A stretch of DNA of 17,523 nt from Candidatus Omnitrophica bacterium 4484_49 (GCA_002085265.1 NATI01000020.1:1-17523); one strand, 5' to 3'. Positions 1 through 7,890 are shown, counted from the stretch's first letter. Numbers and translations are program-made. Notes: generated by a model not told the origin, from the letters alone.

Positions 1-2
1 CC

Positions 3-728
3 AGAAAAATTTACAGGGATACCAGTTTACTTCTGAAAATTTATACTCGTGAGTTTGGCAAGATAGAGGGCATCGTCAAAGGGGTAAGGAAAATAGATGA
101 TTATGGAAGATACGATGGGCTTTTAGACCTGTTCTCGGAATATGAGGTGGTCTTCTATCGTCGCCGGAGGTCAGAATTGAAATTATTTGTTCAGTTTTAT
201 CTGTTAAACTCTTGCTGGGATTTCACACGGGATTATAAAATTTTCTGTGTCTTGAGTTCAGGATTTGAGTTTCTGGATTTCATCATGCCCTGGGAACAAC
301 CCAGTGGAAAGGTTTACGAGCTTATAGGGGAGTTTTTAAACTGCCTGGACGTAAGGAGTGTAGAGAGTTATTACTATGCTTTCCTGTTCAAACTATTAAA
401 ACTCTCGGGATTTAATCCTCAGATTGATGAGTGTATTCTGTGTGGAGAAAAGGTTCTGCGGGAAGCATATTTTTCTATCCGTGAAGGAGGACTTATCTGT
501 CCCCGGTGTAAAGAAAAAGTCCGTAATTTGCGGAAATTGTCCCCCGGGGTTATAAGGTCGATAAATTTTCTGGAGCAAGAACCATGGATAAATGTCTCGA
601 GGTTAAAGCTTTCCACCGAGGTTAAAAGGGAATTGAAAAAACTGGTGAGAGATTTCATAGGTTTTCATCTTGACTATATCCCCAGAACATGGGGATTGCT
701 GGATAGGGAAAAGATATTGAGTATATGA
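3..728 (+). CDS. recO: DNA repair protein RecO (5' end outside window)
   Basis: RecO takes part in RecFOR-dependent recombinational repair, loading RecA onto SSB-coated single-stranded DNA. The frame is open from base 3, and the residues before the first in-window ATG (147) match the RecO N-terminal OB fold (RDTSLLLKIYTREFGKIEGI), so the true start lies upstream of the window. A zinc-finger-like pair of CxxC motifs (CILC around base 430 and CPRC around base 498) is typical of the family, as is the helical C-terminal part. The stop codon overlaps the ATG of the next gene in an ATGA arrangement, so the two genes are probably translationally coupled. The family call is firm; only the missing N-terminus is uncertain. 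Confidence 0.9.
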   Translation, partial: RKIYRDTSLLLKIYTREFGKIEGIVKGVRKIDDYGRYDGLLDLFSEYEVVFYRRRRSELKLFVQFYLLNSCWDFTRDYKIFCVLSSGFEFLDFIMPWEQPSGKVYELIGEFLNCLDVRSVESYYYAFLFKLLKLSGFNPQIDECILCGEKVLREAYFSIREGGLICPRCKEKVRNLRKLSPGVIRSINFLEQEPWINVSRLKLSTEVKRELKKLVRDFIGFHLDYIPRTWGLLDREKILSI

Positions 729-1429
729 TAAAAGATACAACTTTTGAAAAAGCGCTGGCTATTTCTATAACTCTTCATATTGTAATTCTGACGCCCTGGC
801 CGGGATTCCAGTTTTGGAAACGAAAACCTTATAAATCTCAGAAAATTTCGCCTGAAATAGTGGTCTATAATTATAAAGTGAAGGAAGAAAATATTTTTAA
901 AGTTGAAGAGCAACGTAGGGAAACCTCAGAGTTTGAGAAACCACCTCTTGATACTTCCTCTCAGAAAAAAGAGAGTGTTTCTCCTCAGGTAAAAGATGAG
1001 AAGGAAACCGAAGATAACCCCCAAAAAATTAAAGTCCATCCCGGACCTCGCAGGGTAGAGGCGAAAGATGTGGATGTTAAAAAGGATAATGTCGTGAGTC
1101 TTTCGGGTGACCTCAATGCCAGAACCATTCCCCAGACTGTGCTAAATTATTACCGTGCGATCCGAGAAGAGATTAAAAAACGAGCTTATTATTATAAACC
1201 CCAGATTCAGGGCAATGGGGTTGTGACGGTTTTATTCACACTTTCCCGCGATGGGGTATTGAGGGATCTGGCAGTGGAAGAGGCCAATTCCACAAGTCAG
1301 GATGCTTTCCGGAAGGCAGCTTTAAAAAGTATAAAGTATGCCTCTCCTTTTCCACCGTTCCCCTCGGAATTGAAAGAGGATTACATTACATTCAGCATTA
1401 CAATTGAATTTAATTTAGTAGGAAGGTAA
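725..1429 (+). CDS. TonB-family energy transducer
   Basis: A 234-residue protein with the classic TonB layout. A single N-terminal membrane segment (about residues 9-27) is followed by a highly charged Lys/Glu/Pro-containing periplasmic linker (about 30-135). The TonB C-terminal fold comes last (about 140-234, with NGVVTVLFTLSRDG and the later SPFPPFP). The anchor carries S14-x3-H18, the spacing of the functionally important Ser/His pair in E. coli TonB that contacts ExbB/ExbD. TonB proteins pass proton-motive force to outer-membrane transporters. No exbB, exbD or TonB-dependent receptor lies in the window, so its partners and cargo are unknown. It overlaps recO by 4 bases. A TolA-like role is possible but less likely given the C-terminal domain. 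Confidence 0.82.
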   Translation: MIKDTTFEKALAISITLHIVILTPWPGFQFWKRKPYKSQKISPEIVVYNYKVKEENIFKVEEQRRETSEFEKPPLDTSSQKKESVSPQVKDEKETEDNPQKIKVHPGPRRVEAKDVDVKKDNVVSLSGDLNARTIPQTVLNYYRAIREEIKKRAYYYKPQIQGNGVVTVLFTLSRDGVLRDLAVEEANSTSQDAFRKAALKSIKYASPFPPFPSELKEDYITFSITIEFNLVGR

Positions 1430-1515
1430 GAAAATAGTCAAACTCCTGCTTTAATTCTTGGTATGGGACTAAAATTCACTATTTATACGCAAACTTTTTA
1501 AAAGTAATTAGTAAT

Positions 1516-1544
1516 TTGTATTCCAATAAGTTATGTGTTATAAT
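1516..1544 (+). promoter_or_regulatory. Sigma70-type promoter of the 1552 gene, leaderless geometry
   Basis: A -35-like TTGTAT (1516-1521), a 17-base spacer and a perfect TATAAT (1539-1544). Only 7 bases separate the -10 box from the ATG at 1552, so the expected start of transcription falls on or next to the A of the start codon. There is no Shine-Dalgarno sequence, which fits a leaderless mRNA. Confidence 0.6.
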
Positions 1545-1551
1545 TAAAATT

Positions 1552-2862
1552 ATGAATAAAAAATTACTTATAATATTAGAGATTTTTGTAGTGACAGCTT
1601 TGTATACTCCATATTTGTGGGGAATAGAGGTGCATGAGGTTGTTACAGATCCTTTAACTCAGGATGTTTTGGGAAATTGTATTACAAAACTGGTTTTTCC
1701 AACTGGCATTAACACCGATTCTGATTATAAAGAGGTGAAAGAACTTATTTCCACTCTTTATGATACATATGGAATGACTCATGATATTTTTATAAGCCAG
1801 GTTGGTTTTAATGGAGATGTTTTTTATTGGAAATTAGATAGATTTGATGGTCAGGAACCAATTTTTGTTCCTCTTCAAAAAGTCCCCGGAATTTCTTCAG
1901 AAATTACTTTAGAAGAATTCGTTACTAGAAGATATCCTTCTGCTTTTGGAATTCATTTAGCTCCCAAGTCCAGTATAAATCCTTACCTTCCTGAAGTATC
2001 TTTACCATCTTCTCAGAATCTCTATGGTTCTTTGCCTGCTAATGCTCCCCACTGGCTCAAAAATGTTCCCTGGTATCTGGTACAGGATGGAGTGGATTAT
2101 GTAAAAAGAACATATAATGCCGATCTGGGCACCTGGGAAACATATCTTATGGCTGCTATCTGGGATGCAGAAGGAGCGGATTTAAAAACTGCTTTTGGTA
2201 TAAGACATTACGATAATGCTTACGATAAGGCAGAGGAGTGTGCAGCTACTATTTATAAGTATATCAATAGATTCTGGAACCATCTGGAAGAGATAAAAAA
2301 TAATCCTCAGGAGGCGGAGCAGTTTGGTAAGGCTCTGGTTGCTACTGCTGCTCTGGAGTTGTACAGAGCGGGAGAAGATCTTTTTGAATATTTCCGAGCA
2401 AATGTTCTTAAAATGCTGGTTCCAGACTATTTAGATTTTCTAAACAGGGGAAAGGAATCTAATATCGATAAGGCAGATACGGCAACAAAAAGATTGAACT
2501 ATGCCCAATTTTTACTTGAGTTTATCCCCGAAGATTTTAGTGTCAATTTTGATTATAGAAGGGTGGCAAGATATTTTCTGGACAGATTCCAATCCGCTTC
2601 TGAAAGCGATCAATTTTTGATATTTGCTACCTTTTTACTTCCTTATGAGGGTATGAACTATTCTTCAGGTTATTGTCCTATCTGGGATATGGGAGGTGGT
2701 TTCTGGAGAGGAGCCTATGAGGAAAAACCCGGGCATTTTGAGTTGAACTCTAATTGGGGTATGAATGTCTACAGTAATCTCAGTTACCTGTTGAGGGAGA
2801 TGCCTACTGTACCTGTGACTACTCCTATAGTCAGTTATTTTCTTTCCAGAAAATACTTTTAA
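1552..2862 (+). CDS. Secreted protein of unknown function
   Basis: I do not recognise this 436-residue protein. The N-terminus is a plausible Sec signal peptide: MNKK, then a hydrophobic stretch to about residue 20, with possible cleavage near YLWG/IEVHE. There are no later membrane helices, so it is probably periplasmic or exported. The middle (about residues 180-330) is rich in Trp, Tyr and acidic residues and looks helical (for example GTWETYLMAAIWDAEGADL). The C-terminal part contains GGGFWRGAYEEKPGHFELNS and two Gly/Tyr-rich turns. I see no catalytic motif I can name. The frame stays open from a TTG at 1516, but that codon lies in the -35 box of a good promoter, so the ATG at 1552 is preferred. 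It is a single-gene unit between a TonB-family gene and pckG. Confidence 0.75.
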   Translation: MNKKLLIILEIFVVTALYTPYLWGIEVHEVVTDPLTQDVLGNCITKLVFPTGINTDSDYKEVKELISTLYDTYGMTHDIFISQVGFNGDVFYWKLDRFDGQEPIFVPLQKVPGISSEITLEEFVTRRYPSAFGIHLAPKSSINPYLPEVSLPSSQNLYGSLPANAPHWLKNVPWYLVQDGVDYVKRTYNADLGTWETYLMAAIWDAEGADLKTAFGIRHYDNAYDKAEECAATIYKYINRFWNHLEEIKNNPQEAEQFGKALVATAALELYRAGEDLFEYFRANVLKMLVPDYLDFLNRGKESNIDKADTATKRLNYAQFLLEFIPEDFSVNFDYRRVARYFLDRFQSASESDQFLIFATFLLPYEGMNYSSGYCPIWDMGGGFWRGAYEEKPGHFELNSNWGMNVYSNLSYLLREMPTVPVTTPIVSYFLSRKYF

Positions 2863-2878
2863 TTTTTTCCCTTTTATG

Positions 2879-2907
2879 TATAATCTATAAAAATCTCTCA
2901 GGAGGTG
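2879..2907 (+). promoter_or_regulatory. -10 box and strong Shine-Dalgarno site of pckG
   Basis: TATAAT at 2879-2884 lies 17 bases past the previous gene's stop codon; no good -35 box is visible at the matching distance. AGGAGGTG at 2900-2907 stands 6 bases before the ATG at 2914 and fixes that start. This is one of only three strong Shine-Dalgarno sites in the window. Confidence 0.55.
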
Positions 2908-2913
2908 TAATAT

Positions 2914-4782
2914 ATGCAGGTATTGGAAATAATACGGACGAAGTGCACTCCAGAAAGTTTTGAAAAACTTCTAACAGTTAAAAATCCTGAGGTTGTTGAT
3001 TTTATAGTTAAATATGTTGAACTCTGCAATCCCGATAAGGTATTTGTGAGGGCTGATTGTGAGGAGGATGCCAGTTATATCAGAAAAAAGGCAATAGAAC
3101 TGGGAGAGGAAAAGCCACTTAAAATCAAAGGGCATACTGTCCACTTTGACGGGATTTTTGACCAGGCAAGGGATAAAGGTAATACTAAATTTCTGGTTAC
3201 ACCCGAAATCAATCTTGAGGGATTGAACTGTATAAATAGAGAGGAAGGACTTGAGGAGATGATGGCACTTCTCAAAGACAGTATGAAAGGAAAAGAGATG
3301 TATGTGTTGTTTCTGTGTCTGGGTCCAGTAAATTCTGAATTTTCAATTTATGCTCTTCAACTTACTGATTCGGCATATGTTGCACATTCCGAGGATATCC
3401 TTTATCGCCCGGCTTATGAAATATTCAGAAATAATCCTGATATAAAGTTTTTCAAATATGTTCATTCTGCAGGAGAACTTGATGACAGAAAGAATAGCAA
3501 AAATATAGATAAGAGGAGAATCTATGTGGATTTTTTGGAGAACACCGTTTACAGTGTCAATACTCAATATGCTGGTAATACAGTGGGATTGAAAAAACCT
3601 TCTCTGAGGTTGGCGATAAGAAAAGCAAGTAAAGAAGGCTGGCTGGCAGAACATATGTTTTTGATGGGAGTTAAAGGGCTGGAGGAAGGTGAGCCCAAAA
3701 TTTATTTTACAGGGGCATTTCCCTCTGGATGTGGTAAGACTTCCACCTGTATGGTGGAAGGGGAAAGCATTGTGGGAGACGATATTGCCTACCTCAGAAA
3801 AAAAGATGGGAAGGTTTATGCAGTTAATGTGGAAAGAGGAATTTTCGGGATAATCAGAGATGTGAATCCTGTTGATGACCCCTTAATATGGGAGATGTTG
3901 AATAAAGAGGGAGAAGTTATTTTCAGTAATGTTCTCATCAAGGATGGTATTCCTTACTGGCAGGGTGATGGTAGAATTTCGCCTACACAGGGTGAGAATT
4001 TCTCCGGAAAATGGTATGTGGGTAAGGTGGATAAATTCGGAAATGAGATACCTTTTGCCCATCCCAATGCTCGCTATACTATGAGGTTGAAGCCATTAAA
4101 AAATGTAGACCCCGAACTGGAAAATCCCCAGGGCGTGGAGGTGGGAGGTATTATCTATGGGGGAAGGGATTCTGATACCTGGCCAGCGGTATTTGAAAGT
4201 TTTGACTGGGAGCAGGGAGTGATTACAATAGGAGCGGCTCTGGAATCTGAAACCACCGCTGCTACTCTTGACAGAGTTGGGGAGAGAAAATTTAATCTCA
4301 TGGCAAATTTAGATTTTCTTTCCATACCTGTTGGAGAATATATTCAGAATCATCTTAATTTTATCTCGGGTTTGAAAAAAACTCCCCGGATATTTGGAGT
4401 GAACTATTTTCTCAAGGATGAAAATGGCCGTTACCTTACAGGTATGCATGATAAGAGGGTATGGCTTAAATGGATGTGGTTGCGTGTGAATAATAGAGTG
4501 GATGCTATTACCGCCCCTATTGGTTATCTTCCATACTATCAGGATCTAAGAGAATTATTTTCTCAATTGTTATCTAAGAATTTCTCCGAGGATGATTATA
4601 TAAAAATTTTCAGTATCAGAGTTTCTCATAACTTGGAGAAGATTCAAAGGATTTTCAATATCTACAAAGGGTTTAAAAACATTCCCGATAGGGTATTTGA
4701 AGTTTTACAGCAGCAGGCCCAGCGGTTGAAGTCAGCCCGGGATAAATTTGGAGATATTATTCCTCCCCATAAATTTTTATAA
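2914..4782 (+). CDS. pckG: Phosphoenolpyruvate carboxykinase (GTP type)
   Basis: The enzyme interconverts oxaloacetate plus GTP with phosphoenolpyruvate, CO2 and GDP, linking the C4-acid pool to gluconeogenesis, or running the other way as an anaplerotic CO2-fixing step. The 622-residue length fits the GTP-dependent family. The active-site loop FPSGCGKTS contains the hyper-reactive Cys273 and the P-loop Lys275; the usual family sequence is FPSACGKTN. GDDIAYL follows as the second nucleotide/metal motif, and EGWLAEHM, NARYT and the C-terminal PIGYLPYYQDL region are also family-like. Replacement of Ala by Gly and Asn by Ser in the loop is mild. The stop codon lies 1 base before the greA start, so the two genes are almost certainly on one transcript. 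The predicted direction of flux cannot be read from sequence. Confidence 0.93.
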   Translation: MQVLEIIRTKCTPESFEKLLTVKNPEVVDFIVKYVELCNPDKVFVRADCEEDASYIRKKAIELGEEKPLKIKGHTVHFDGIFDQARDKGNTKFLVTPEINLEGLNCINREEGLEEMMALLKDSMKGKEMYVLFLCLGPVNSEFSIYALQLTDSAYVAHSEDILYRPAYEIFRNNPDIKFFKYVHSAGELDDRKNSKNIDKRRIYVDFLENTVYSVNTQYAGNTVGLKKPSLRLAIRKASKEGWLAEHMFLMGVKGLEEGEPKIYFTGAFPSGCGKTSTCMVEGESIVGDDIAYLRKKDGKVYAVNVERGIFGIIRDVNPVDDPLIWEMLNKEGEVIFSNVLIKDGIPYWQGDGRISPTQGENFSGKWYVGKVDKFGNEIPFAHPNARYTMRLKPLKNVDPELENPQGVEVGGIIYGGRDSDTWPAVFESFDWEQGVITIGAALESETTAATLDRVGERKFNLMANLDFLSIPVGEYIQNHLNFISGLKKTPRIFGVNYFLKDENGRYLTGMHDKRVWLKWMWLRVNNRVDAITAPIGYLPYYQDLRELFSQLLSKNFSEDDYIKIFSIRVSHNLEKIQRIFNIYKGFKNIPDRVFEVLQQQAQRLKSARDKFGDIIPPHKFL

Positions 4783-4783
4783 T

Positions 4784-5260
4784 ATGAGCAGAGTATATTT
4801 AACCAGAGAGGGTTATGAGAAATTAAGGAAGGAATTGGAATATTTAAAGACTGTGAAACGCAGAGAAATTTCTAAAGCCATAGAGTATGCTCGTTCTCTG
4901 GGAGACCTTAAGGAAAATGCTGAATATCAGGCAGCCAAAGAAGCCCAGGCACTGAATGAGAAGAAAATACACCAACTGGAGCAGAAACTGGCAAATGCCG
5001 AGATTATTGATGATATGGATATCGCCAAGGATGAAGTCAGAATCGGTGCCAAGGTGAAACTTCTGGATTTAGATACCCAGGAAGTGGAGGAATATACATT
5101 TGTGAGTCCAGAAGAGGCAGATCCGTCCCGGGGTTTAATTTCGGTTTACTCACCTATTGGAAAGGCACTTCTGGGACATAAAAAGGATGATATCCTGGAG
5201 ATAAAAGTTCCTGCCGGAGTTTTAAAATATAAAATTCTGGATATAACCAGATACCTCTGA
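4784..5260 (+). CDS. greA: Transcription elongation factor GreA
   Basis: GreA enters the RNA polymerase secondary channel and triggers cleavage of backtracked RNA. The 158-residue product has the full family layout. An N-terminal antiparallel coiled coil (about residues 1-75) carries the tip motif GDLKENAEYQAAKEAQ with the acidic residues needed for cleavage. The C-terminal FKBP-like domain ends in SPIGKALLGHKK and a final ILDITRYL. The frame is open from 4748, but family N-termini begin at MSRVYLTREGYEKL, so the ATG at 4784 is chosen. No Shine-Dalgarno sequence precedes it. With its start 2 bases after the last base of the pckG stop codon, it probably relies on translational coupling. Confidence 0.95.
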   Translation: MSRVYLTREGYEKLRKELEYLKTVKRREISKAIEYARSLGDLKENAEYQAAKEAQALNEKKIHQLEQKLANAEIIDDMDIAKDEVRIGAKVKLLDLDTQEVEEYTFVSPEEADPSRGLISVYSPIGKALLGHKKDDILEIKVPAGVLKYKILDITRYL

Positions 5261-5316
5261 TAGGGAAGAATTTTTCTGTTATCATCAATTCATTTGACTT
5301 TCTTTTTATAAAATCG

Positions 5317-5345
5317 TTGACTATTTAACAGTTTTACCTTACATT
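5317..5345 (+). promoter_or_regulatory. Promoter for the small membrane protein gene
   Basis: TTGACT (5317-5322), a 17-base spacer and TACATT (5340-5345, 4 of 6 consensus bases). A second TTGACT at 5294-5299 has no partner -10 box. The predicted start of transcription near 5352 leaves about 20 bases of leader containing the Shine-Dalgarno sequence AAGGAGGTG (5359-5367) before the ATG at 5372. Confidence 0.5.
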
Positions 5346-5371
5346 ATATTTATAAAAGAAGGAGGTGTGTA

Positions 5372-5623
5372 ATGGTTAAGTATGTAGTGTTAGTGGTGGG
5401 TGTAATTTTTGTGATACTGGGTATCTGGGGTGTGATAGTGTGGTGGCCTGACTTTTTGACTGTTCTTAAAGGTGGAGGAACTCCGTTTCTGGCTTTTATA
5501 GGAGCTATAATGGCAATAGCTGCGGTAAGTGAGATAAGAGATGCTATTGCCAGGAAGAAAGAAGAGGAGAAGGAAAAGGAGCAGGAGAAGCAGGAATCTC
5601 AGGAAGGACAGAAACAAGAATAA
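5372..5623 (+). CDS. Small two-helix membrane protein with charged tail
   Basis: An 83-residue protein of unknown function. Two hydrophobic segments (about residues 4-26 and 38-55) flank a short loop WWPDFLTVLKGGG. They are followed by a cytoplasm-like tail built almost entirely of Glu, Lys and Gln, which could form a single charged helix or coiled coil. The start is well defined by AAGGAGGTG 4 bases upstream of the ATG. The gene stands alone between a promoter and a terminator hairpin. The WWPDFLTVLKG loop looks like a conserved signature of a small hypothetical family, but I cannot name one. It is unlikely to be a chance reading frame, given the strong ribosome site and the clean membrane topology. 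Confidence 0.72.
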   Translation: MVKYVVLVVGVIFVILGIWGVIVWWPDFLTVLKGGGTPFLAFIGAIMAIAAVSEIRDAIARKKEEEKEKEQEKQESQEGQKQE

Positions 5624-5650
5624 GTTTATAGAGTTTATAATGGGAAAGAA

Positions 5651-5680
5651 GGGGAGCTTCAACGCTCCCCATTTTTATTG
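5651..5680 (+). terminator. Rho-independent terminator
   Basis: A 7-base-pair stem (GGGGAGC / GCTCCCC) with the six-base loop TTCAAC spans 5651-5670 and is followed by ATTTTTATT. It lies 27 bases after the small membrane protein's stop codon. It ends just 2 bases before the ATG of the next gene, so it may also affect that gene's expression. Confidence 0.8.
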
Positions 5681-5682
5681 GT

Positions 5683-7116
5683 ATGGAAAAGCTTAATAAC
5701 TATTTGCAGTTGCTATCTAAGCTGGCAAGGCCTAACGATATTTATCTCGTGGGAGGGCTTATCCGGGATTTGCTTTTAAAAATCAGAGGCGAAGTTTTAG
5801 ATTGTGATGTAGTAATTAAAGGGGATGTCCGTCAAATAAGTAAAGAATTCTCTAATCGGCTATCTGCTACCTGGTTTGTCCTTGATGAAGTAAATCAGAT
5901 TTATCGCGTGGTGATGAAGGATTCCAATTTGAGATTTGACTTTGCTCCTTTAAGAGGTAACGATATTCGCGAGGATTTAAAGTCCAGAGATTACACCATA
6001 AATGCCCTGGCGGTGAAAATAAAGGATAAGTTGACCCTGGAGGAGAAAGATATAATAGACCCTCTGGGGGGATTGGAGGATCTGAATCGCCGGATAATAA
6101 AAGCGATATGTGAGGAAAATCTTATTGCTGACCCCGTAAGGATTTTAAGAGGGGTGAGTTTAAGCAGCGAATTGAATTTTGATATTGAAGAACACACATT
6201 GGGTCTTCTTTCCAGACATGCCGGATTGCTTTCTGAGGTGCCGGGAGAAAGAATCGGTGAGGAGTTGTTTAAAATTTTGAAGCATCCTCACTCAGGGAAA
6301 TATTTCGGTTTGCTCAATAAATTGAAAATACTGGATGTAATTTTTCCGAGTTGGGAAAATCTGAGAACCCCCCCACCTGGTCCTTATCATCATTTGCCCA
6401 TAGATGAACATTCCCTGGAGACTTTGAGATGTCTGGAAAAAGCATGGCCGGAGATAAAAGAGCATGAGGAGTTGCTTGCCTATATCGAAGAAAATGTCAG
6501 AGAAGGGCGGAGAAGATATGATGTTTTAAAACTGGGTTGCCTTTTGCATGACATTGGGAAACCACCTGCTTATCATGTGGAGGATGGCAAACTGAAATTT
6601 ACAGGGCATGAAAAGATTGGAGCCGAGATTACAAAAAGAATATGCCAAAGATTGAAATTCTCTAATAGAGAGACTGATATGCTATATAAGTATGTTTATT
6701 ACCATTTAAGACCAGGATTCCTTGTGGATTGTATTCAAATTTCCCGGAGAGCGGTGTTCAGGTATTTCCGGGATACTGCAGAGGAAGCTGTGGCGATATT
6801 GTTACTCTCTCTGGCGGATAAAGAGGCGACCAGGGGAGAACTTGCTGATGAACAGGACATCGTAAGGCATCGGATGGTGATATGGGAGTTAATTCGCAAC
6901 TATTTCAGTAAAAAAGAAGAAGTAAAGCCTCCCAGATTGGTTACAGGGTGGGATGTTATGAAAGTGTTGAATATCCCTCCGGGACCTGTGGTGGGGAGGA
7001 TACTACGAGAGGTGGAGGAAGCGCAGGCGGAGGGAAAAATAACCACCAGAGAGGAGGCCCTCAATTATATAAAGATAATTTATAATCAGATTAGAAACGC
7101 TGATGTTGAAAAATAA
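5683..7116 (+). CDS. cca: tRNA nucleotidyltransferase / poly(A) polymerase family with HD domain
   Basis: A 477-residue class II nucleotidyltransferase. Its head carries LVGGLIRD (about residues 22-29) and the metal-binding DCD (40-42), then RDYTINALAV, DPLGGLEDL and a variant of the usual EDPLRLLRA motif (DPVRILRGV). The C-terminal half holds an HD phosphohydrolase domain with an upstream His pair (HHLPIDEH), H289-D290 in LLHDIGKP and a later FTGHEKIG. This domain order is shared by CCA-adding enzymes, A-adding enzymes and some poly(A) polymerases, and sequence alone does not decide among them. The adjacent tRNA gene encodes its own CCA end, which would favour a repair role at least for that tRNA. 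No Shine-Dalgarno sequence precedes the start, which lies directly behind a terminator hairpin. Confidence 0.88.
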   Translation: MEKLNNYLQLLSKLARPNDIYLVGGLIRDLLLKIRGEVLDCDVVIKGDVRQISKEFSNRLSATWFVLDEVNQIYRVVMKDSNLRFDFAPLRGNDIREDLKSRDYTINALAVKIKDKLTLEEKDIIDPLGGLEDLNRRIIKAICEENLIADPVRILRGVSLSSELNFDIEEHTLGLLSRHAGLLSEVPGERIGEELFKILKHPHSGKYFGLLNKLKILDVIFPSWENLRTPPPGPYHHLPIDEHSLETLRCLEKAWPEIKEHEELLAYIEENVREGRRRYDVLKLGCLLHDIGKPPAYHVEDGKLKFTGHEKIGAEITKRICQRLKFSNRETDMLYKYVYYHLRPGFLVDCIQISRRAVFRYFRDTAEEAVAILLLSLADKEATRGELADEQDIVRHRMVIWELIRNYFSKKEEVKPPRLVTGWDVMKVLNIPPGPVVGRILREVEEAQAEGKITTREEALNYIKIIYNQIRNADVEK

Positions 7117-7134
7117 TTTGGGAGTTGTTATATT
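7106..7134 (+). promoter_or_regulatory. Promoter for tRNA-Ser(GGA)
   Basis: TTGAAA (7106-7111), a 17-base spacer and TATATT (7129-7134), each 5 of 6 consensus bases. The expected start near 7141 is about 15 bases before the mature tRNA 5' end. The -35 box lies inside the last codons of the cca-type gene. Confidence 0.6.
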
Positions 7135-7156
7135 ATAAGCGCGAATTTACCAATAA

Positions 7157-7249
7157 GGAGAGGTGCGAGAGCGGCCGAATCGGAGCGATTGGAAATCGCT
7201 TGTCCCGTTAAAAGCGGGACCCCGGGTTCAAATCCCGGCCTCTCCGCCA
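7157..7249 (+). tRNA. tRNA-Ser (anticodon GGA), CCA encoded
   Basis: The acceptor stem GGAGAGG (7157-7163) pairs with CCTCTCC (7239-7245), followed by discriminator G and an encoded CCA (7247-7249). The anticodon stem AGCGA/TCGCT encloses the loop TTGGAAA, giving anticodon GGA at 7191-7193 for UCC and UCU codons. A long variable arm (around GTCCCG/CGGGAC, 7202-7220) marks it as a class II tRNA, and the T arm contains GGGTTCAAATCCC. A lipoprotein gene starts 21 bases downstream with no terminator between. Confidence 0.97.
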
Positions 7250-7269
7250 TCGCCAATAATCTAGAATAG

Positions 7270-7890
7270 TTGAACAAAAAAATTTTTTTATACTTTGTAG
7301 TTACTCTGGTATTAACTTCCTGTGGAAGTAAATCGGTTAAAAATATAAATTCCAGAGGGGAAAACATTGTGTGTTTCGGAAACAGCATCACTTACGGTTT
7401 AGGTGCTTCTCCTGGGCATGATTATCCTTCTCTGCTGGCAAAAAAGTTAAATCTAACAGTAATTAATGCTGGTAAAAGTGGTGATACCACTGAAGGAGCA
7501 TTGCAGAGACTCCAGCATGATGTTCTGGATAAAAAGCCTTATCTTGTAATTGTGGAACTGGGGGCTAATGATTATCTGAAGGGGATAAGCGCAGAGGCCA
7601 CACTTAAAAATCTGGAAGAAATAATAAAAAAAATTCAACAAGCAGGAGCAATGGTGGCGATAACCGAAATTCACACTGGCTTTATAATGAGGAAGCAGGC
7701 AAGTGGAATTAGAAGATTGGCAAAGAAGTATCGGTGTTTATTTATTCCCAATATTCTGGAAGGTATATTGGGGGAGGGAGAATTGTGTTCTGATGCTATT
7801 CATCCCAACGATAAGGGATATGAGATAATAGCAGAGAGAGTGTATCGGGCAATTAAGCCCCTGATAGCCAGAAGGCTGTCCCAGCGGTAA
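7270..7890 (+). CDS. GDSL/SGNH-family esterase, predicted lipoprotein
   Basis: A 206-residue TesA-like SGNH hydrolase, expected to cleave ester or thioester bonds in lipids or acyl groups. Family blocks are present in order: FGNSITYG with nucleophile Ser39, a variant of the usual GDS; NAGKSGDT with the oxyanion Gly68; LGANDY with Asn100; and DAIHPND with Asp175 and His178. The N-terminus is a lipoprotein signal: basic NKK, a hydrophobic core, and lipobox LTSC with Cys18. It is therefore probably lipid-anchored on the periplasmic side. The start is a TTG, because no ATG lies upstream of the signal peptide. It follows the tRNA-Ser gene by 20 bases and is likely co-transcribed with it. The physiological substrate is unknown. 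Confidence 0.87.
   Translation: MNKKIFLYFVVTLVLTSCGSKSVKNINSRGENIVCFGNSITYGLGASPGHDYPSLLAKKLNLTVINAGKSGDTTEGALQRLQHDVLDKKPYLVIVELGANDYLKGISAEATLKNLEEIIKKIQQAGAMVAITEIHTGFIMRKQASGIRRLAKKYRCLFIPNILEGILGEGELCSDAIHPNDKGYEIIAERVYRAIKPLIARRLSQR

Noticed and set aside
3075..3654. Minus-strand open frames inside pckG
   Set aside because: They are shadows of a clearly recognisable enzyme gene, with no ribosome site or domain. The other minus-strand frames across the window fail the same test.
5294..5322. Two TTGACT copies as tandem promoters or an operator repeat
   Set aside because: Only the second copy has a -10 candidate at the right distance; the first has none. Two short copies 23 bases apart are not enough to claim an operator.
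7202..7220. GTCCCG / CGGGAC hairpin as a terminator
   Set aside because: It is the long variable arm of the tRNA-Ser and is not followed by a T run.
7128..7391. Minus-strand open frame across the tRNA, containing ERPGFEPGVPLL
   Set aside because: This is the familiar false protein read from the antisense of a class II tRNA-Ser gene. The tRNA explains the sequence completely.
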